Shown in pieces: positions 1 through 9,691 of a DNA stretch of 64,000 bases. Position 1 is the stretch's first letter; each line of letters begins with the position of its first letter. Location: NCBI GenBank assembly GCA_016743945.1, contig JADGFI010000014.1, positions 56,133-120,132 of the forward strand. Direction: 5' to 3'. Made by a program: the position numbers and the translations under genes. This DNA comes from Desulfobacteraceae bacterium (GTDB lineage Bacteria; Desulfobacterota; Desulfobacteria; Desulfobacterales; Desulfobacteraceae). The notes under the pieces were generated by a model. The model was not told the DNA's origin. It did not search any database and saw nothing but the letters and a program-made list of their open reading frames with translations.

Positions 1-431
1 CGCAGATCAAAGGCTCCGCTGGAACCGGCAAGACCGGATAAAAGACGGTCCTGGGGCAGAGAAAACCCCATGGTATCGCAAAGGTCCGTTTCGCAAATGC
101 AGCGTTTTCCCTGGCAATAAAAAAACAAACCATTGGACTCCTGGATTTTTTCAACACAAAATTCTTTGGTGTCACGGGGGTGTATTCTGTCCCCAATTTT
201 GAACAGCACTCGCTTGACAGGGGCAGCCGCCCTGGAATACTGCCGATGACAATCGCCGGCGGGAAAATGGATCTTGAGGGTTCTTTTGTCATGGAAAACC
301 AGGATGCCGATTCCCAGTTCCGGTTCAGTTTCACTTATCCATCGTTGGCCTGGTGTGAATTTTGATGTAGCAACTTTAGATATAGCAACTTTGGATGCGG
401 TAATTTCTGAATTGGGATTTTTGGCTGTCAT
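1..431 (-). CDS. rapA: RNA polymerase-associated helicase RapA, N-terminal part (runs off the left edge)
   Basis: Reading the minus strand from the ATG at 429-431 gives about 143 codons without a stop. Residues about 25-75 contain GQRWISETEPELGIG, then FPAGDCHRQYS, then PVKRVLFKIGDRI. This matches my memory of the N-terminal Tudor-like domains of RapA/HepA, the Swi2/Snf2 ATPase that recycles RNA polymerase. The later PQDRLLSGL stretch also fits RapA. The helicase motifs lie outside the window. A run of about 20 Ser/Thr/Ala-rich residues precedes the conserved part, and no strong ribosome site precedes this ATG, so the exact start is uncertain. It diverges from the signalling cassette that begins at 626. 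Confidence 0.85.
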   Translation of the reverse strand, partial: MTAKNPNSEITASKVAISKVATSKFTPGQRWISETEPELGIGILVFHDKRTLKIHFPAGDCHRQYSRAAAPVKRVLFKIGDRIHPRDTKEFCVEKIQESNGLFFYCQGKRCICETDLCDTMGFSLPQDRLLSGLAGSSGAFDL

Positions 432-578
432 TTTAAGATCTTTTCTGGTTGAAATGTTGAAAATGCGTCATGATTTATGCCATATTTTATGCGCAAATGT
501 CAATAATTTATCAGTTCCATTGATTTTATGTGTGCTGTGCTGTTAGCGTCTCCATTTTTTTGTTAAGGCCTTGTTTGA

Positions 579-607
579 TTGACATTGTCGCCCTGCTATT
601 TTATTGT
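579..607 (+). promoter_or_regulatory. Candidate sigma-70 promoter for the signalling cassette
   Basis: TTGACA at 579-584 is a perfect -35 box. After a 17-base spacer comes TATTGT at 602-607 (4 of 6 to the -10 consensus). Transcription would begin near 613-615. That is too close for an ATG at 614 but suits the ATG at 626, which is preceded by GGAGGGG. Confidence 0.6.
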
Positions 608-625
608 CTGAACATGGAGGGGCAC

Positions 626-1825
626 ATGGGGGTATCAGACCGGTTTTTTATTCGAAAATTATGGATCCTATGGATTTTTCTGGTGGTATTGGGTTGTGAT
701 GAGGGAGAGAACCCCCTATCGTTTAAGGAAAATCGCACCGGGATTACCATAGGTGAAATTCGCATCGGGTCTTCTTTGGCCCTGGGGGGCCATGCCGGTT
801 ATCTGGGCAGCCAGATGCTCCACGGTGCCAGGGCCTATATCAATCATATCAATGAAGCCGGCGGTATCCATGGCCGGAGGATTAATCTTGTCGCTCTGGA
901 CGACGGATATGATCCCACCCGGTGCCTTTATAACACCCAGCAGCTTATTCTTGAAGAAAAAGTATTTTCTTTGTTTTGTTATGTGGGAACTCCCACAACT
1001 GTACGGATTATCCCCCTTGTCAATGAGGCAAAAATTCCCCTTGTCGGTATGTTCACCGGCGCTAACCGGTTGAGGGAGCCTATCAACCGCTATTTGATCA
1101 ATATCCGGGCCTCCTATTACCAGGAGACAAAGGCGGCCGTTGATTTTTTTGTTCAAAAGATGGAATTTGACAAGGTGGCGGTTTTTTACCAATATGATGA
1201 GTACGGGTTTGACGGGCTCAGGGGAACGGAGATTGCCCTGAAACCCTATGGGCTGATCCCCGTTGCAAAAGGATCCTATGTCAGGGGAACCCTGGATGTG
1301 GAAGCAGGACTTGATAAGATCATTGCGTCCCAGGCCCAGGCCGTGGTCATGATTGGTACCTATGATTCCTGTGCCCGGTTTATACAGCTTGCCCGGGACC
1401 AAAATTTTTCCCCGCTCTTTCACAATGTTTCTTTTGTAGGGTCCAAGGAACTTGCCAGAAGACTTGGTCCCATTGGCGAGGGTGTATTGGTAACCCAGGT
1501 GGTGCCGCCCCCCCAAACAGGCGAAAATGACGGGGCCTTGCCCGGTGTTACCGAATACATTGATCTGTTAAAAAAATATTACCCTAAAAGTCTTCCCAGC
1601 TTTGTGGGCCTTGAAGGATATATCAATGCCAGGATTTTGGTAGAGGGGTTAACGAGAGCGGGAAAAGAGATTACCCGGGAACGCTTTCTCCAGGCCATTG
1701 AGTCCATTCACAAGTTTGATCTGGGAATTTTAAATCCCCTGTCCTTTGGAAAAAATGATTACCAGGGCCTGGAACGGGTCTATTTTACGCGGATAAAACA
1801 GGGCAAGCTGGTGTTGATCAAATGA
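626..1825 (+). CDS. Periplasmic-binding lipoprotein of the branched-chain amino acid (LivJ, Peripla_BP_6) type, probable sensor partner
   Basis: The 399-aa product starts with a short signal peptide ending in a lipobox-like VVLGC (Cys near residue 23), so it is probably a lipoprotein. The body has the type I periplasmic-binding fold of LivJ-like proteins: GEIRIGSSLALGGHAG near the start, then INHINEAGGIHGRRINLVALDD, and a C-terminal section with YINARILVEGL. The start at 626 is chosen because GGAGGGG sits just upstream and a promoter ends at 607; an in-frame ATG at 614 would have no leader. No permease or ATPase genes follow. Its TGA stop overlaps the ATG of a histidine kinase by 4 bases (ATGA), so I infer that it presents a ligand to the kinase and is not part of an importer. 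The ligand is unknown. Confidence 0.85.
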   Translation: MGVSDRFFIRKLWILWIFLVVLGCDEGENPLSFKENRTGITIGEIRIGSSLALGGHAGYLGSQMLHGARAYINHINEAGGIHGRRINLVALDDGYDPTRCLYNTQQLILEEKVFSLFCYVGTPTTVRIIPLVNEAKIPLVGMFTGANRLREPINRYLINIRASYYQETKAAVDFFVQKMEFDKVAVFYQYDEYGFDGLRGTEIALKPYGLIPVAKGSYVRGTLDVEAGLDKIIASQAQAVVMIGTYDSCARFIQLARDQNFSPLFHNVSFVGSKELARRLGPIGEGVLVTQVVPPPQTGENDGALPGVTEYIDLLKKYYPKSLPSFVGLEGYINARILVEGLTRAGKEITRERFLQAIESIHKFDLGILNPLSFGKNDYQGLERVYFTRIKQGKLVLIK

Positions 1826-3723
1826 GTTTTTTCAATGAACTGACACTGAAAAATAAAATTTTTATTTCCTGTTTGGGGTTTACCCTGATAGTCAGCGTTT
1901 TGATTGCCCTGTTTACCCGGGCTCTTTTGATTTCCAGTTTGACAAATGAATTGAAAAAAAGGGGAGTGGGCATTGCCCAGAGTGTTGCAGACGGTTCCCG
2001 GGTATTTATTCTTACCAAAAACAGGGCCGAGTTAACCGCTCTTGCCTACGATGCCCGCCTGGGGAACAGGAAGGATATTGTCCGATATCTTTTAATCAGT
2101 GACAAGGCAGGTATGGTTTTGGGTCACACATTTACCACGGGGTTTCCCGACAATTTGAAAAAACAGATTGAACAAGGGGATCATGACGTCCAAAGCATTA
2201 CCCCCATACAGGTGGACAATCATTGGGTTTTTCATGTCTCTGTCCCGGTAAAAGAAGGAATCTATACCATTGGCTCGGTCCAGGTGGGCCTGGACCGTCA
2301 GCATATTGAAAGCCTGATATCCCGTCTTCGACTGGTGTTTTTGAGTTTTTTATCCGTGGTTTCCATTATCTTTTTTTTTCTGAGTCACCGGCTGGCCCTC
2401 CACATCACAAAACCTGTGGCCGCTTTGATCCGATATACGGATCAGTTGACAAAAAGTAATTTCAGTGTGATTTCCAAGGAAGATGTGGACACCATGTCCA
2501 GGGACCTGGGGGGGAGGGATGATGAAATAGCCGCCTTGACCAACTCTTTTATAAAGATGACGGCCAAGCTTAAACTCTCCACGGACAATCTCATGGAGTC
2601 GCAAAAAAAATATCGCTCCTTGTTCCACAGCGGACCCAATGCCATATTTGTGATTCATAAACGAAGGTTTGAAATTATGGATGCCAACCCCAAGGCCACT
2701 GAATTGTTCGGGTATGAAGGCGATGAACTCATCGGCCGGAGCCTGTTGAGCCTGGGAACTCTTGAAGATGACAAATTTACCAGGACCTATCCTGTGGGGG
2801 AATCTGTCGTCATCTCTTCCAAGGTGAGGTTTTTTAAAAAAGACGGGGGGTCTGTTTTTGTTAACATCCATGCAAGTTCCGCTGAATACCGGGACAAGGA
2901 TGTGATCATTGTGGCGGCAACGGATATTACGGAACTGGTTGAAAAAGATTCCCAATTGATCCAGGCGTCTAAAATGACCAATCTTGAGAAAATGTCCGTG
3001 GGGATTGCCCATGAAATCAACCAGCCCTTAAATGCCATTAAAATGGGAAGTGAATACCTGTGTATGATGGATGAACAGAAAAGAGCGGTAAAGCCTGCGG
3101 ATTTTAAAATGGTGCTCACACAAATCAGTTCCCAGGTGACAAGGGCCGCAGAAATTGTGGGACGATTGAAAAATTTTTCCCGGAAGGCTGACTTTTCAAG
3201 GGAGGTGATCTGCTTAAACCATTGCGTCCGGTCCGTTCACAAGATCATTGGCCGGCAGATTACCCTGCAAAATATTGATTTCATTCTTTGTCTGGACGAC
3301 CCGCTTCCTAATATTTTGGCCCATAATAATCGGATGGAACAGGTGATTTTTAATTTGGTGACAAATGCCAGGGATGCGGTCAATGAACGGGTTGAAACAC
3401 GGATGGATATACACCAGGGAAAAATTGAAATTTCTACATTTTTCGACGACCAAATGGTGGGCCTGACCATTGCTGACAACGGCATTGGCATTGAACCTGA
3501 TCAGATGGAAAATATATTTGAATCATTTTTTACCACAAAGAAAATGGGGGAGGGGCTAGGACTGGGGCTGCCCATTATTCAGGGTATTGTCCGGGACTAC
3601 AACGGGTCCATCAGCGTGGAAAGTACGCCTGGCAGCCATACCCGTTTTCAGATAGTGTTCCCGGCCCAACCCTATATATTTGTAAAGGAGTCAACAAATG
3701 AAAATACTGGTCATCGACGATGA
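1822..3723 (+). CDS. Membrane histidine kinase (sensor, HAMP, PAS, HisKA, HATPase_c)
   Basis: 633 aa. Transmembrane helices lie at about 12-32 and 167-188 and enclose a periplasmic sensor region of about 130 residues. HAMP follows at about 190-245 and a PAS domain at about 260-375. The phosphoacceptor is His397 in GIAHEINQPLNAIK. The ATPase domain has an N-box with Asn515 in FNLVTNARDAV, a DNGIGI G1 box and a GEGLGLGLPI G2 box. The gene is coupled to the upstream binding lipoprotein by a 4-base overlap and to the downstream response regulator by a 26-base overlap. The obvious reading is one signalling unit in which the lipoprotein supplies the input and the regulator receives the phosphate. 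Confidence 0.93.
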   Translation: MSFFNELTLKNKIFISCLGFTLIVSVLIALFTRALLISSLTNELKKRGVGIAQSVADGSRVFILTKNRAELTALAYDARLGNRKDIVRYLLISDKAGMVLGHTFTTGFPDNLKKQIEQGDHDVQSITPIQVDNHWVFHVSVPVKEGIYTIGSVQVGLDRQHIESLISRLRLVFLSFLSVVSIIFFFLSHRLALHITKPVAALIRYTDQLTKSNFSVISKEDVDTMSRDLGGRDDEIAALTNSFIKMTAKLKLSTDNLMESQKKYRSLFHSGPNAIFVIHKRRFEIMDANPKATELFGYEGDELIGRSLLSLGTLEDDKFTRTYPVGESVVISSKVRFFKKDGGSVFVNIHASSAEYRDKDVIIVAATDITELVEKDSQLIQASKMTNLEKMSVGIAHEINQPLNAIKMGSEYLCMMDEQKRAVKPADFKMVLTQISSQVTRAAEIVGRLKNFSRKADFSREVICLNHCVRSVHKIIGRQITLQNIDFILCLDDPLPNILAHNNRMEQVIFNLVTNARDAVNERVETRMDIHQGKIEISTFFDDQMVGLTIADNGIGIEPDQMENIFESFFTTKKMGEGLGLGLPIIQGIVRDYNGSISVESTPGSHTRFQIVFPAQPYIFVKESTNENTGHRR

Positions 3724-4447
3724 AAAACCCACCCTTTCCATGTTCAAACTTTTCCTGACGGCCTATGGGTACGAGGTGATAACCGCTGAAAATGGAGAAG
3801 AGGGACTGGCCCTGTTCAAGGAGATCCTGCCGGAAATTGTCTTCACGGATATCCGCATGCCGGGAATAGACGGGCTTGAGGTATTAAGGCAAATCCGAAA
3901 ATTAAATCAAACCTCCCAGGTGATCATCATCACCGGACATGGGGACATGGAAAGGGCGGTTGAAGCCCTGGACCTGGACGCATCGGATTTCATCAATAAA
4001 CCAGTGGAACGCCAGGCCTTGAATTCTGCCCTGGCCCGGGCTGAAAAAAGGGTTAAAATGCCCCAAGCCCCGGGGTTTAAATTGCGGATAGATCCAGAAG
4101 CCTTCCCCTGTGAGATCCATGTCCAAGGCAAATTATCCCTTTGTGCCCGAAAGGCCTTTGCCGGGCTGCCCGAATTTAATGAAAAGGACCCCCGGGTGAT
4201 TTTTTGCTTTGATGAAACTTTTTCCATAGATCGCGGGGGGATCACCCTGCTCATGGAAAGTGTTCAGCAGATGAAGGAAAAAGGGCTCGGCATCTCCATG
4301 AAGGGACTTTCCTATAATTATTATCGTTTCTTCCAGATGGCCGGGATGGAAAAACTGGTCGCCATTGAACCGGAATTGTCCAGAGAATCAATCGGTGAAT
4401 TAACCGATAAATTAACCGATAAATTATCTGGGGAACCCGCTCCTTGA
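3698..4447 (+). CDS. Response regulator with receiver and STAS-like domains
   Basis: 249 aa. The N-terminal receiver (about 1-118) has the acidic pair Asp7-Asp8, phosphoacceptor Asp51 in VFTDIRMPG, the Thr of IIITGHG and Lys in INKPV. The C-terminal half (about 130-235) lacks a DNA-binding helix-turn-helix. Its pattern, with KLSLCARKAF, then RVIFCFDETFSIDRGGITLL and a final helix, resembles STAS or anti-sigma-antagonist folds. It probably works by protein-protein contact, possibly with the large regulator encoded next. The last codons hold a tandem repeat (LTDKLTDKL, from GATAAATTAACC copies). Its stop overlaps the TTG start of the next gene by 4 bases. Confidence 0.88.
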   Translation: MKILVIDDEKPTLSMFKLFLTAYGYEVITAENGEEGLALFKEILPEIVFTDIRMPGIDGLEVLRQIRKLNQTSQVIIITGHGDMERAVEALDLDASDFINKPVERQALNSALARAEKRVKMPQAPGFKLRIDPEAFPCEIHVQGKLSLCARKAFAGLPEFNEKDPRVIFCFDETFSIDRGGITLLMESVQQMKEKGLGISMKGLSYNYYRFFQMAGMEKLVAIEPELSRESIGELTDKLTDKLSGEPAP

Positions 4448-7400
4448 CCCAGGGCAGATACCATATTCCCCTGGTGCCTGATATCGTTCCACGGGAGCGG
4501 CTTTTGACCCTGCTTGGCCGCCATGAAAACTGCCGTGTGTTTCTGGTGACCGGCCAGGCAGCCCAGGGTAAATCCACCCTGGTGGCCTCTTTCCTTCGGA
4601 GACGAGAACAGCCCAGTCTCTGGTGCCATCTTACACCAGATGCCTCGGACCATACCCGGCTCTTTGAGATCCTCATCTACGGGATTCATGATTTGTTTAA
4701 AGATCAGGAACAGATCCAAAAAATTAAGATTCCCCAGACCACCCTGGGTACCCGGGAAGATTTTTTCCGCCAGATTGAAACCCTGACCATGATTTTTACG
4801 CAAATGGCCTCCCCCTTGAATATTGTATTAGATGACCTGGAATCCCTTGATGAACAAGGGTCTTGTTTTCCCTTTGTCGAGCAGTTAATCCAAGAAAATT
4901 TTGGGACGGTTCGATTTTTTTTGTTGTCCAGAACCCAGCCTCCCTTAAGCCTTCTTCAATTGAAAATCAGGCAGGATCTTATGGTCATCAACAATGAGGA
5001 CCTTGCCTTTACCCTGGATGAAACACTGACGTTTTTCAGGGCAACCCCCATGGGGGTAAAAGAGGTTGAAAAAATTCTTAAAATTACCGAGGGCTGGGCC
5101 GGGGGGCTTATACTGGTCTCTGAATCTGTCAGGCGCTCCCATGACCTTGAAAAATTACCCCATCGTCTTTCCTCGGAAGCCTTTTCCTATTTTTCAAGGG
5201 AAATATACAATTTTTTGCCCTCGGCCACCCGATTGTTCTTGATGCAAACCGCTGTGTTTGATGTCCTGGACACCCAGCTGCTCACAAAATTTTTCACTGA
5301 CATAGATCCTTTAGTGATTTTAAGGGAGTTGGAAAAGCGGAATCTTTTTATCCAGAAGATCGATTCCAACAGCCAATGGCCCGTGTTTAAATATAACAAT
5401 TTATTCCGGGATTTTTTAAAGGCAGATCTTTTTAATACCCTTGATAAAAAAAACTATGAAAACCTGTATGAAAAAGTTGGGAAACTTTTTTGGGAGAGAA
5501 ATGCCCACGAGGAAGCCATCCGGTTTTTCATTGTGGCCAGGGCCTATCCCGAAATTGCCAGGATCATCCGGATCAAGGGAATCGATTATGTGATTACCGG
5601 AAGATCTGCCGGACTTGCCGACTGTATTCGTGCCCTTCCCAGGGAAATGGTGGACAAGGATCCCTGGCTGATTTTTTTTGACACCATGACCCGCAGAATC
5701 AAGGGGGGAGAAAAAAACATCCAGGCATTTGCCAAGGCCCTGAAAGTTTTCAAGACGGTTGGAGATGACAGGGGGGGGGTGCTGTGTACCGCCTATTTGA
5801 TTGAGGCGGCTGTCTTTATCCGAAAGCCGTCCCAGGTGATTTTAACCTGGATACGGGCCGGGGAAGCATGTTTAAAAACCCTGAAGGGAAAACATCGGTA
5901 TACCTGGGCCAGGACCCTCCTTTGGCAGCAGATAGGTCTTGGATATATTGCCGGGAACGGAGATATTCCCAAGGGGATATCGGCTTGCCGCAATGCTATT
6001 TTGCTTGCCAAACGGATTGAAAATCAGGATTTGCGGCTCAACGCATCGGTGATACTGACCCTGGGATTTGTCCAGTCCGGGGACTTTACCCGGGCAAGGG
6101 AGATGCTCGAAAAGATTCAGGATATCACCCAGGAGGGTCGTCACCCGGAGTACCGGGCCCTAAAGAATATCACCAAAATTGACTATGCCCTTAAAAAAGG
6201 GGAGCTTGCACTTGCCGGGAACCTTTTGGAAACCTCTGAGCGAGATATCGAGAAATTCGGTCTGATTTTTTTATATCCCGGGTTTGTGGAAGCCCGTGCC
6301 ATTTATTTTGTGAGTACCGGGCAATTTACCCAGGCCCTTCAGACAGCAGATCATTTGTCGGATTTTTCAATCCTTGAGGGGAATGATTTTTATCTGGGCA
6401 TTTCCCACCGCATCAAGGCCATGAGCTTTTTAAGGGAAAAAAAATACACCCAGGCAAAGGAAGCGTCCCTAATGGCCCTCAATGAACTTGGGTTATCCAA
6501 ACGGGGGGATATCCACACCTATCTGGCTAGACAAATCCATGGATTTTCCCTTTTTTACACCGGAGATTTTGTGGCGGCCCAAGGAGAGCTTGAAGCCGTT
6601 CTTGCTTATTTTAGCCGCATTGCATCTGATTTGTATTTTTGTGAAACCAGTTTTATCCTGGGGCTTATTTCACTCGGGATCAAGGCCGGAAATAAGGACA
6701 ACGATAAAGCCGAAAACAAGGCCCAAATTTATCTGAACGCAGGGCTTTTAAAGGCCCTGGAAAATCAGTACACGTATTTTCCCCTTCTGGATTTAAGAAC
6801 CCTGGCCCGGGTGCTTGTCCAAATTTTTCTGATCCCGCCGGGGAGGACCCTTTCCTCTGGGGTTTTAGAAAATCAGGGTCTTGCCGTCTATCTTGCACAG
6901 CTTGTTTCCAAAGGCCTTGCCCCCCACATCCTGGATGAAATTATTCAGACACTTTCTTTTGGGAACAAAAGGGAGCGGACCAGGTGGACAGAACAGCTCA
7001 AACCGCTCTACAAACTGGCGCAGCCCAAAATCAGGATCAATACCCTGGGCGAATTTACTGTTCGGATGAATGATACCCTATTGGACAAATCTGTCTTTGA
7101 GGGGGCAAAACCCATCTCCCTTTTAAAGGCCATTGTCATGAACGGTTCCCGGGAGATTCCCAAGGAGATTCTCATTGACGCTCTTTGGCCCGATGCCAGC
7201 ACCAGTGCCGGTGAAAAGAATTTCAAGATTAATCTTCACCGTCTGAGAAAAGGGCTGGAGCCTTCTCCTGTCAAGGCATTTGGATATGCCTATGTCATCC
7301 AAAAGTTTGGCCTGGTCTCCCTGGATTTGGAATTGATCTGCCTGGATACGGATGTGTTCCTATCCCTGGGGGCAGAGGCTGCCCGCCTTGAAGGAAATAA

Positions 7401-7785
7401 GCCCGATGAGGCCCTTGCCTGTTATACCCGGGCAGCCCTCGTGTACAAGGGGGATTATTTTGTTGAAGATCCATACCTGGAATGGCTTGGTCCGTCCAGG
7501 GAGATGTTCCGGTCCAAATATATTGAGATCCTGGAGAAAAAAGGGCGGCTCCACGAGGAGATGAACCAATGGCCAGAAGCGGTTGATACCTGGCGTGCTA
7601 TCCTGGGAACCAATCCTTTTTTCGAGGCAGCCTACCGGAATCTGATGATCCTGTATGCAGACGCGGGCCGTAAAAACGAAGCCCTTCATGTGTTCAAAGA
7701 ATGCCGGGGGATTCTTAAAAGAGAACTGGACACAGAACCTGAGTTCCAAACCCAGCAGATTTATACCAGGATCAAAAAGCTGTAA
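4444..7785 (+). CDS. MalT-like STAND ATPase with C-terminal SARP-type (winged helix + BTAD) domain
   Basis: 1113 aa from a TTG start that overlaps the preceding TGA stop. Residues about 10-330 form a MalT/STAND NTPase: Walker A GQAAQGKST at 37-45, a Walker B-like IVLDDLESLD near 127, and MalT-type GWAGGL further on. The middle (about 340-800) is helical and TPR-like. From about residue 861 an OmpR-type winged helix follows, with IRINTLGEFTVRM and LIDALWPDAS, and then a bacterial transcriptional activation domain that runs to the end. This is the usual build of large SARP/AfsR-like activators, but with DNA binding at the C-terminus. As the last gene of the cassette it is the probable transcriptional output. 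Its target genes are not evident here. Confidence 0.88.
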   Translation: MTQGRYHIPLVPDIVPRERLLTLLGRHENCRVFLVTGQAAQGKSTLVASFLRRREQPSLWCHLTPDASDHTRLFEILIYGIHDLFKDQEQIQKIKIPQTTLGTREDFFRQIETLTMIFTQMASPLNIVLDDLESLDEQGSCFPFVEQLIQENFGTVRFFLLSRTQPPLSLLQLKIRQDLMVINNEDLAFTLDETLTFFRATPMGVKEVEKILKITEGWAGGLILVSESVRRSHDLEKLPHRLSSEAFSYFSREIYNFLPSATRLFLMQTAVFDVLDTQLLTKFFTDIDPLVILRELEKRNLFIQKIDSNSQWPVFKYNNLFRDFLKADLFNTLDKKNYENLYEKVGKLFWERNAHEEAIRFFIVARAYPEIARIIRIKGIDYVITGRSAGLADCIRALPREMVDKDPWLIFFDTMTRRIKGGEKNIQAFAKALKVFKTVGDDRGGVLCTAYLIEAAVFIRKPSQVILTWIRAGEACLKTLKGKHRYTWARTLLWQQIGLGYIAGNGDIPKGISACRNAILLAKRIENQDLRLNASVILTLGFVQSGDFTRAREMLEKIQDITQEGRHPEYRALKNITKIDYALKKGELALAGNLLETSERDIEKFGLIFLYPGFVEARAIYFVSTGQFTQALQTADHLSDFSILEGNDFYLGISHRIKAMSFLREKKYTQAKEASLMALNELGLSKRGDIHTYLARQIHGFSLFYTGDFVAAQGELEAVLAYFSRIASDLYFCETSFILGLISLGIKAGNKDNDKAENKAQIYLNAGLLKALENQYTYFPLLDLRTLARVLVQIFLIPPGRTLSSGVLENQGLAVYLAQLVSKGLAPHILDEIIQTLSFGNKRERTRWTEQLKPLYKLAQPKIRINTLGEFTVRMNDTLLDKSVFEGAKPISLLKAIVMNGSREIPKEILIDALWPDASTSAGEKNFKINLHRLRKGLEPSPVKAFGYAYVIQKFGLVSLDLELICLDTDVFLSLGAEAARLEGNKPDEALACYTRAALVYKGDYFVEDPYLEWLGPSREMFRSKYIEILEKKGRLHEEMNQWPEAVDTWRAILGTNPFFEAAYRNLMILYADAGRKNEALHVFKECRGILKRELDTEPEFQTQQIYTRIKKL

Positions 7786-7812
7786 TGAATGGGGGTGATA
7801 TCAAAACAGGCG

Positions 7813-8847
7813 TTACTCTTTTTGTTTCATTTTTTTAAAAACAGCTTTGAATTCTTCACAAGGATCCTTGTAAGAGACCCGCTGGGAAAACCAGAGGTAG
7901 TCTGCGGGTAGCACCGGCTCAAATCCTTCCAGTTCAAGGGGCTGCAAATACGCCCCAAGGTTGGAGGGATCCCTTGTGATTTCGGTCAGTCCGATATTTA
8001 CCTGGGAAATATCAGGATTGATTGCCCTTACCCTGTCCATGACACCCAGGCCATATTGAGTATGCCCTCCCCCAATGATGACCACGATGGGACCCTTGGC
8101 ACCCTTTTCATATGATTGGGATTCATATAATTGTGATATGGACAAGGCCATTTTATCATTTCTGGCCACCCAGGTGTCATAGAGCCGGGAGGTCATTTTA
8201 TCATGGCCCATGCCGCAGTGAACTGCTTTGAACACGGCTTTCATGTGAGCTTCATAGGGCTCATTGGAAAAATGGGATGAAAAAATCAATTTTTTTTCGA
8301 TATTTGAGAGCCCTTTCAATCCTTTTCGGGTGATTCTGCGTTTTTGTGAACCGGACAGGTCAAGGCCTGAAATAAGAAGCTGGTTTTCCCTGGCAAGTTT
8401 GAGAAGATCATAGTAATAGGCCCACATGGTATCGGATTGAGAATCCCAGCCTAGTTTTTTGCGCATTTGCCGTTCAATGGCCGTTTCCATTTTAGGGGAG
8501 TGGGGCGCCTTGCCTGAGTCGGAAAAGTTTAATAATAGGGGGGTATCCTCCATGGAGAAAAATTCAAATCCGAGGAGGGGTGATTTTTTTTGTTCAATAA
8601 GGTGTTGGATGATTCTGTGCTGGATGGCATGGTGCAGAGGATTGTCATGTTTTTCAGACAGATAAATCACATCAAAATCTGCAATGTTCGCGGCCAGGGT
8701 ATTAAAAGAGACAGGGTGGCGGGTGGCGGTATGGATGATTTTATCAATCAAAGGGTCTTGCCGCATGGCTACCTTTGGGGCAGTTGCACAGGAAAATAGT
8801 GTGGGAATGACAAAAGAAAGGAATAAATGGAACAAAGATCGGGTCAT
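7813..8847 (-). CDS. ChaN-family (DUF399) lipoprotein
   Basis: 344 aa. The start at 8847 is chosen because AGGTGAGG lies just upstream; an in-frame GTG four codons earlier is also possible. The signal sequence ends in a lipobox-like TLFSC near residue 20, so it is probably an outer- or inner-membrane lipoprotein. The segment FDVIYLSEKHDNPLHHAIQ, then LGFEFFSMED, and later the GGGHTQYGLGV motif are typical of ChaN, a haem-binding lipoprotein family related to the Tiki/TraB fold. The cargo here is not proven. The gene converges on the large regulator, whose stop lies 27 bases away. Confidence 0.82.
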   Translation of the reverse strand: MTRSLFHLFLSFVIPTLFSCATAPKVAMRQDPLIDKIIHTATRHPVSFNTLAANIADFDVIYLSEKHDNPLHHAIQHRIIQHLIEQKKSPLLGFEFFSMEDTPLLLNFSDSGKAPHSPKMETAIERQMRKKLGWDSQSDTMWAYYYDLLKLARENQLLISGLDLSGSQKRRITRKGLKGLSNIEKKLIFSSHFSNEPYEAHMKAVFKAVHCGMGHDKMTSRLYDTWVARNDKMALSISQLYESQSYEKGAKGPIVVIIGGGHTQYGLGVMDRVRAINPDISQVNIGLTEITRDPSNLGAYLQPLELEGFEPVLPADYLWFSQRVSYKDPCEEFKAVFKKMKQKE

Positions 8848-8971
8848 GGGTGTCCTCACCTTCGGTTAAAGGAAGTGTTGAAGACAATATAACTCTTTTT
8901 CTATATATTTTCCACCTTCAAGGAGAAATCTAAAATTTAACCTAGGTTTTATGCCATTGGGTGGCAGTAAA

Positions 8972-9691
8972 TTATTGTTCCAAGGGTTTTTTGAAGTAGA
9001 GAACCAGGCTTTTACCCATAATCGGGTTAAGGAGTCTGTCCACAAATGCGGTAATTTTTGGTTTTTTCATCAAATCCCAGACCAGGATTCGATGATACAG
9101 GTTCACAAGCGCTGAATCGGTCCGGTTGGGCCCCACCAGACATTTCAGCCACCAATAGGGGGCATGGATGCTGTGGGCAAAATGGGAACCCGTAAAATTA
9201 GGTCCAAGGGCTTCAATATTTTGGATCAAGGCTTTTTTTTTATATATTCTGACATGGCCCATGTTGGCATTGAAATATTCATCGGACAGGCCCCAGCAGA
9301 TTTTTTCCGGCCAGGACCTGGGCACACTGATGGCCAGAATTTTACCCGGGCGTACAATCCTGACCAGCTCAGACATGGCTTTTGCATCATCTGGAATATG
9401 TTCCAGCACTTCCGAGCAGATGACAAAATCAAAGCTGTTGTCCGCAAAAGGCAGGGCAGTGATATCCATGGTGGACAGATTCCAGTCCCTGCAGGCAAGG
9501 TCATTAATTTCATCGTGGAATTTAAGCTTGTCCCGGGTTTGAACAAGGTTGTCAAAGCCAAAATCAGCTCCGGTGCAGATGGTGTCTGGTTCCTGGGCAG
9601 CCCGGATGGTATGGCGGCCTTCACCGCAGCCAATATCCAGGATCCTGTCATTGGGGCGGATGTCAAACCGGTTAAAATCAATGGTAATCAT
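8972..9691 (-). CDS. Class I SAM-dependent methyltransferase
   Basis: 239 aa. Motif I is RILDIGCGEGRHTIRAA at about residues 16-32. An acidic beta2 end (TGADFG) follows, then post-motif LPFADNSFDFVICSEVLEHI, which is the Methyltransf_11 pattern. No signal peptide is seen. Its start lies 14 bases inside the 3' end of the upstream glycosyltransferase gene, so the two are translationally coupled. A role in methylating a glycan or lipid-linked sugar is plausible. The substrate cannot be read from the sequence. Confidence 0.87.
   Translation of the reverse strand: MITIDFNRFDIRPNDRILDIGCGEGRHTIRAAQEPDTICTGADFGFDNLVQTRDKLKFHDEINDLACRDWNLSTMDITALPFADNSFDFVICSEVLEHIPDDAKAMSELVRIVRPGKILAISVPRSWPEKICWGLSDEYFNANMGHVRIYKKKALIQNIEALGPNFTGSHFAHSIHAPYWWLKCLVGPNRTDSALVNLYHRILVWDLMKKPKITAFVDRLLNPIMGKSLVLYFKKPLEQ

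Noticed and set aside
716..1516. Long antisense reading frame (266 codons) opposite the binding lipoprotein
   Set aside because: It lies fully opposite a well-supported gene, has no recognisable domain and no ribosome site; it is a shadow of codon bias.
4397..4425. Short tandem repeat (ATTAACCGATAA type) at the end of the REC-STAS gene as a functional element
   Set aside because: Two to three copies inside coding sequence, giving LTDKLTDKL; most simply a local slippage duplication.
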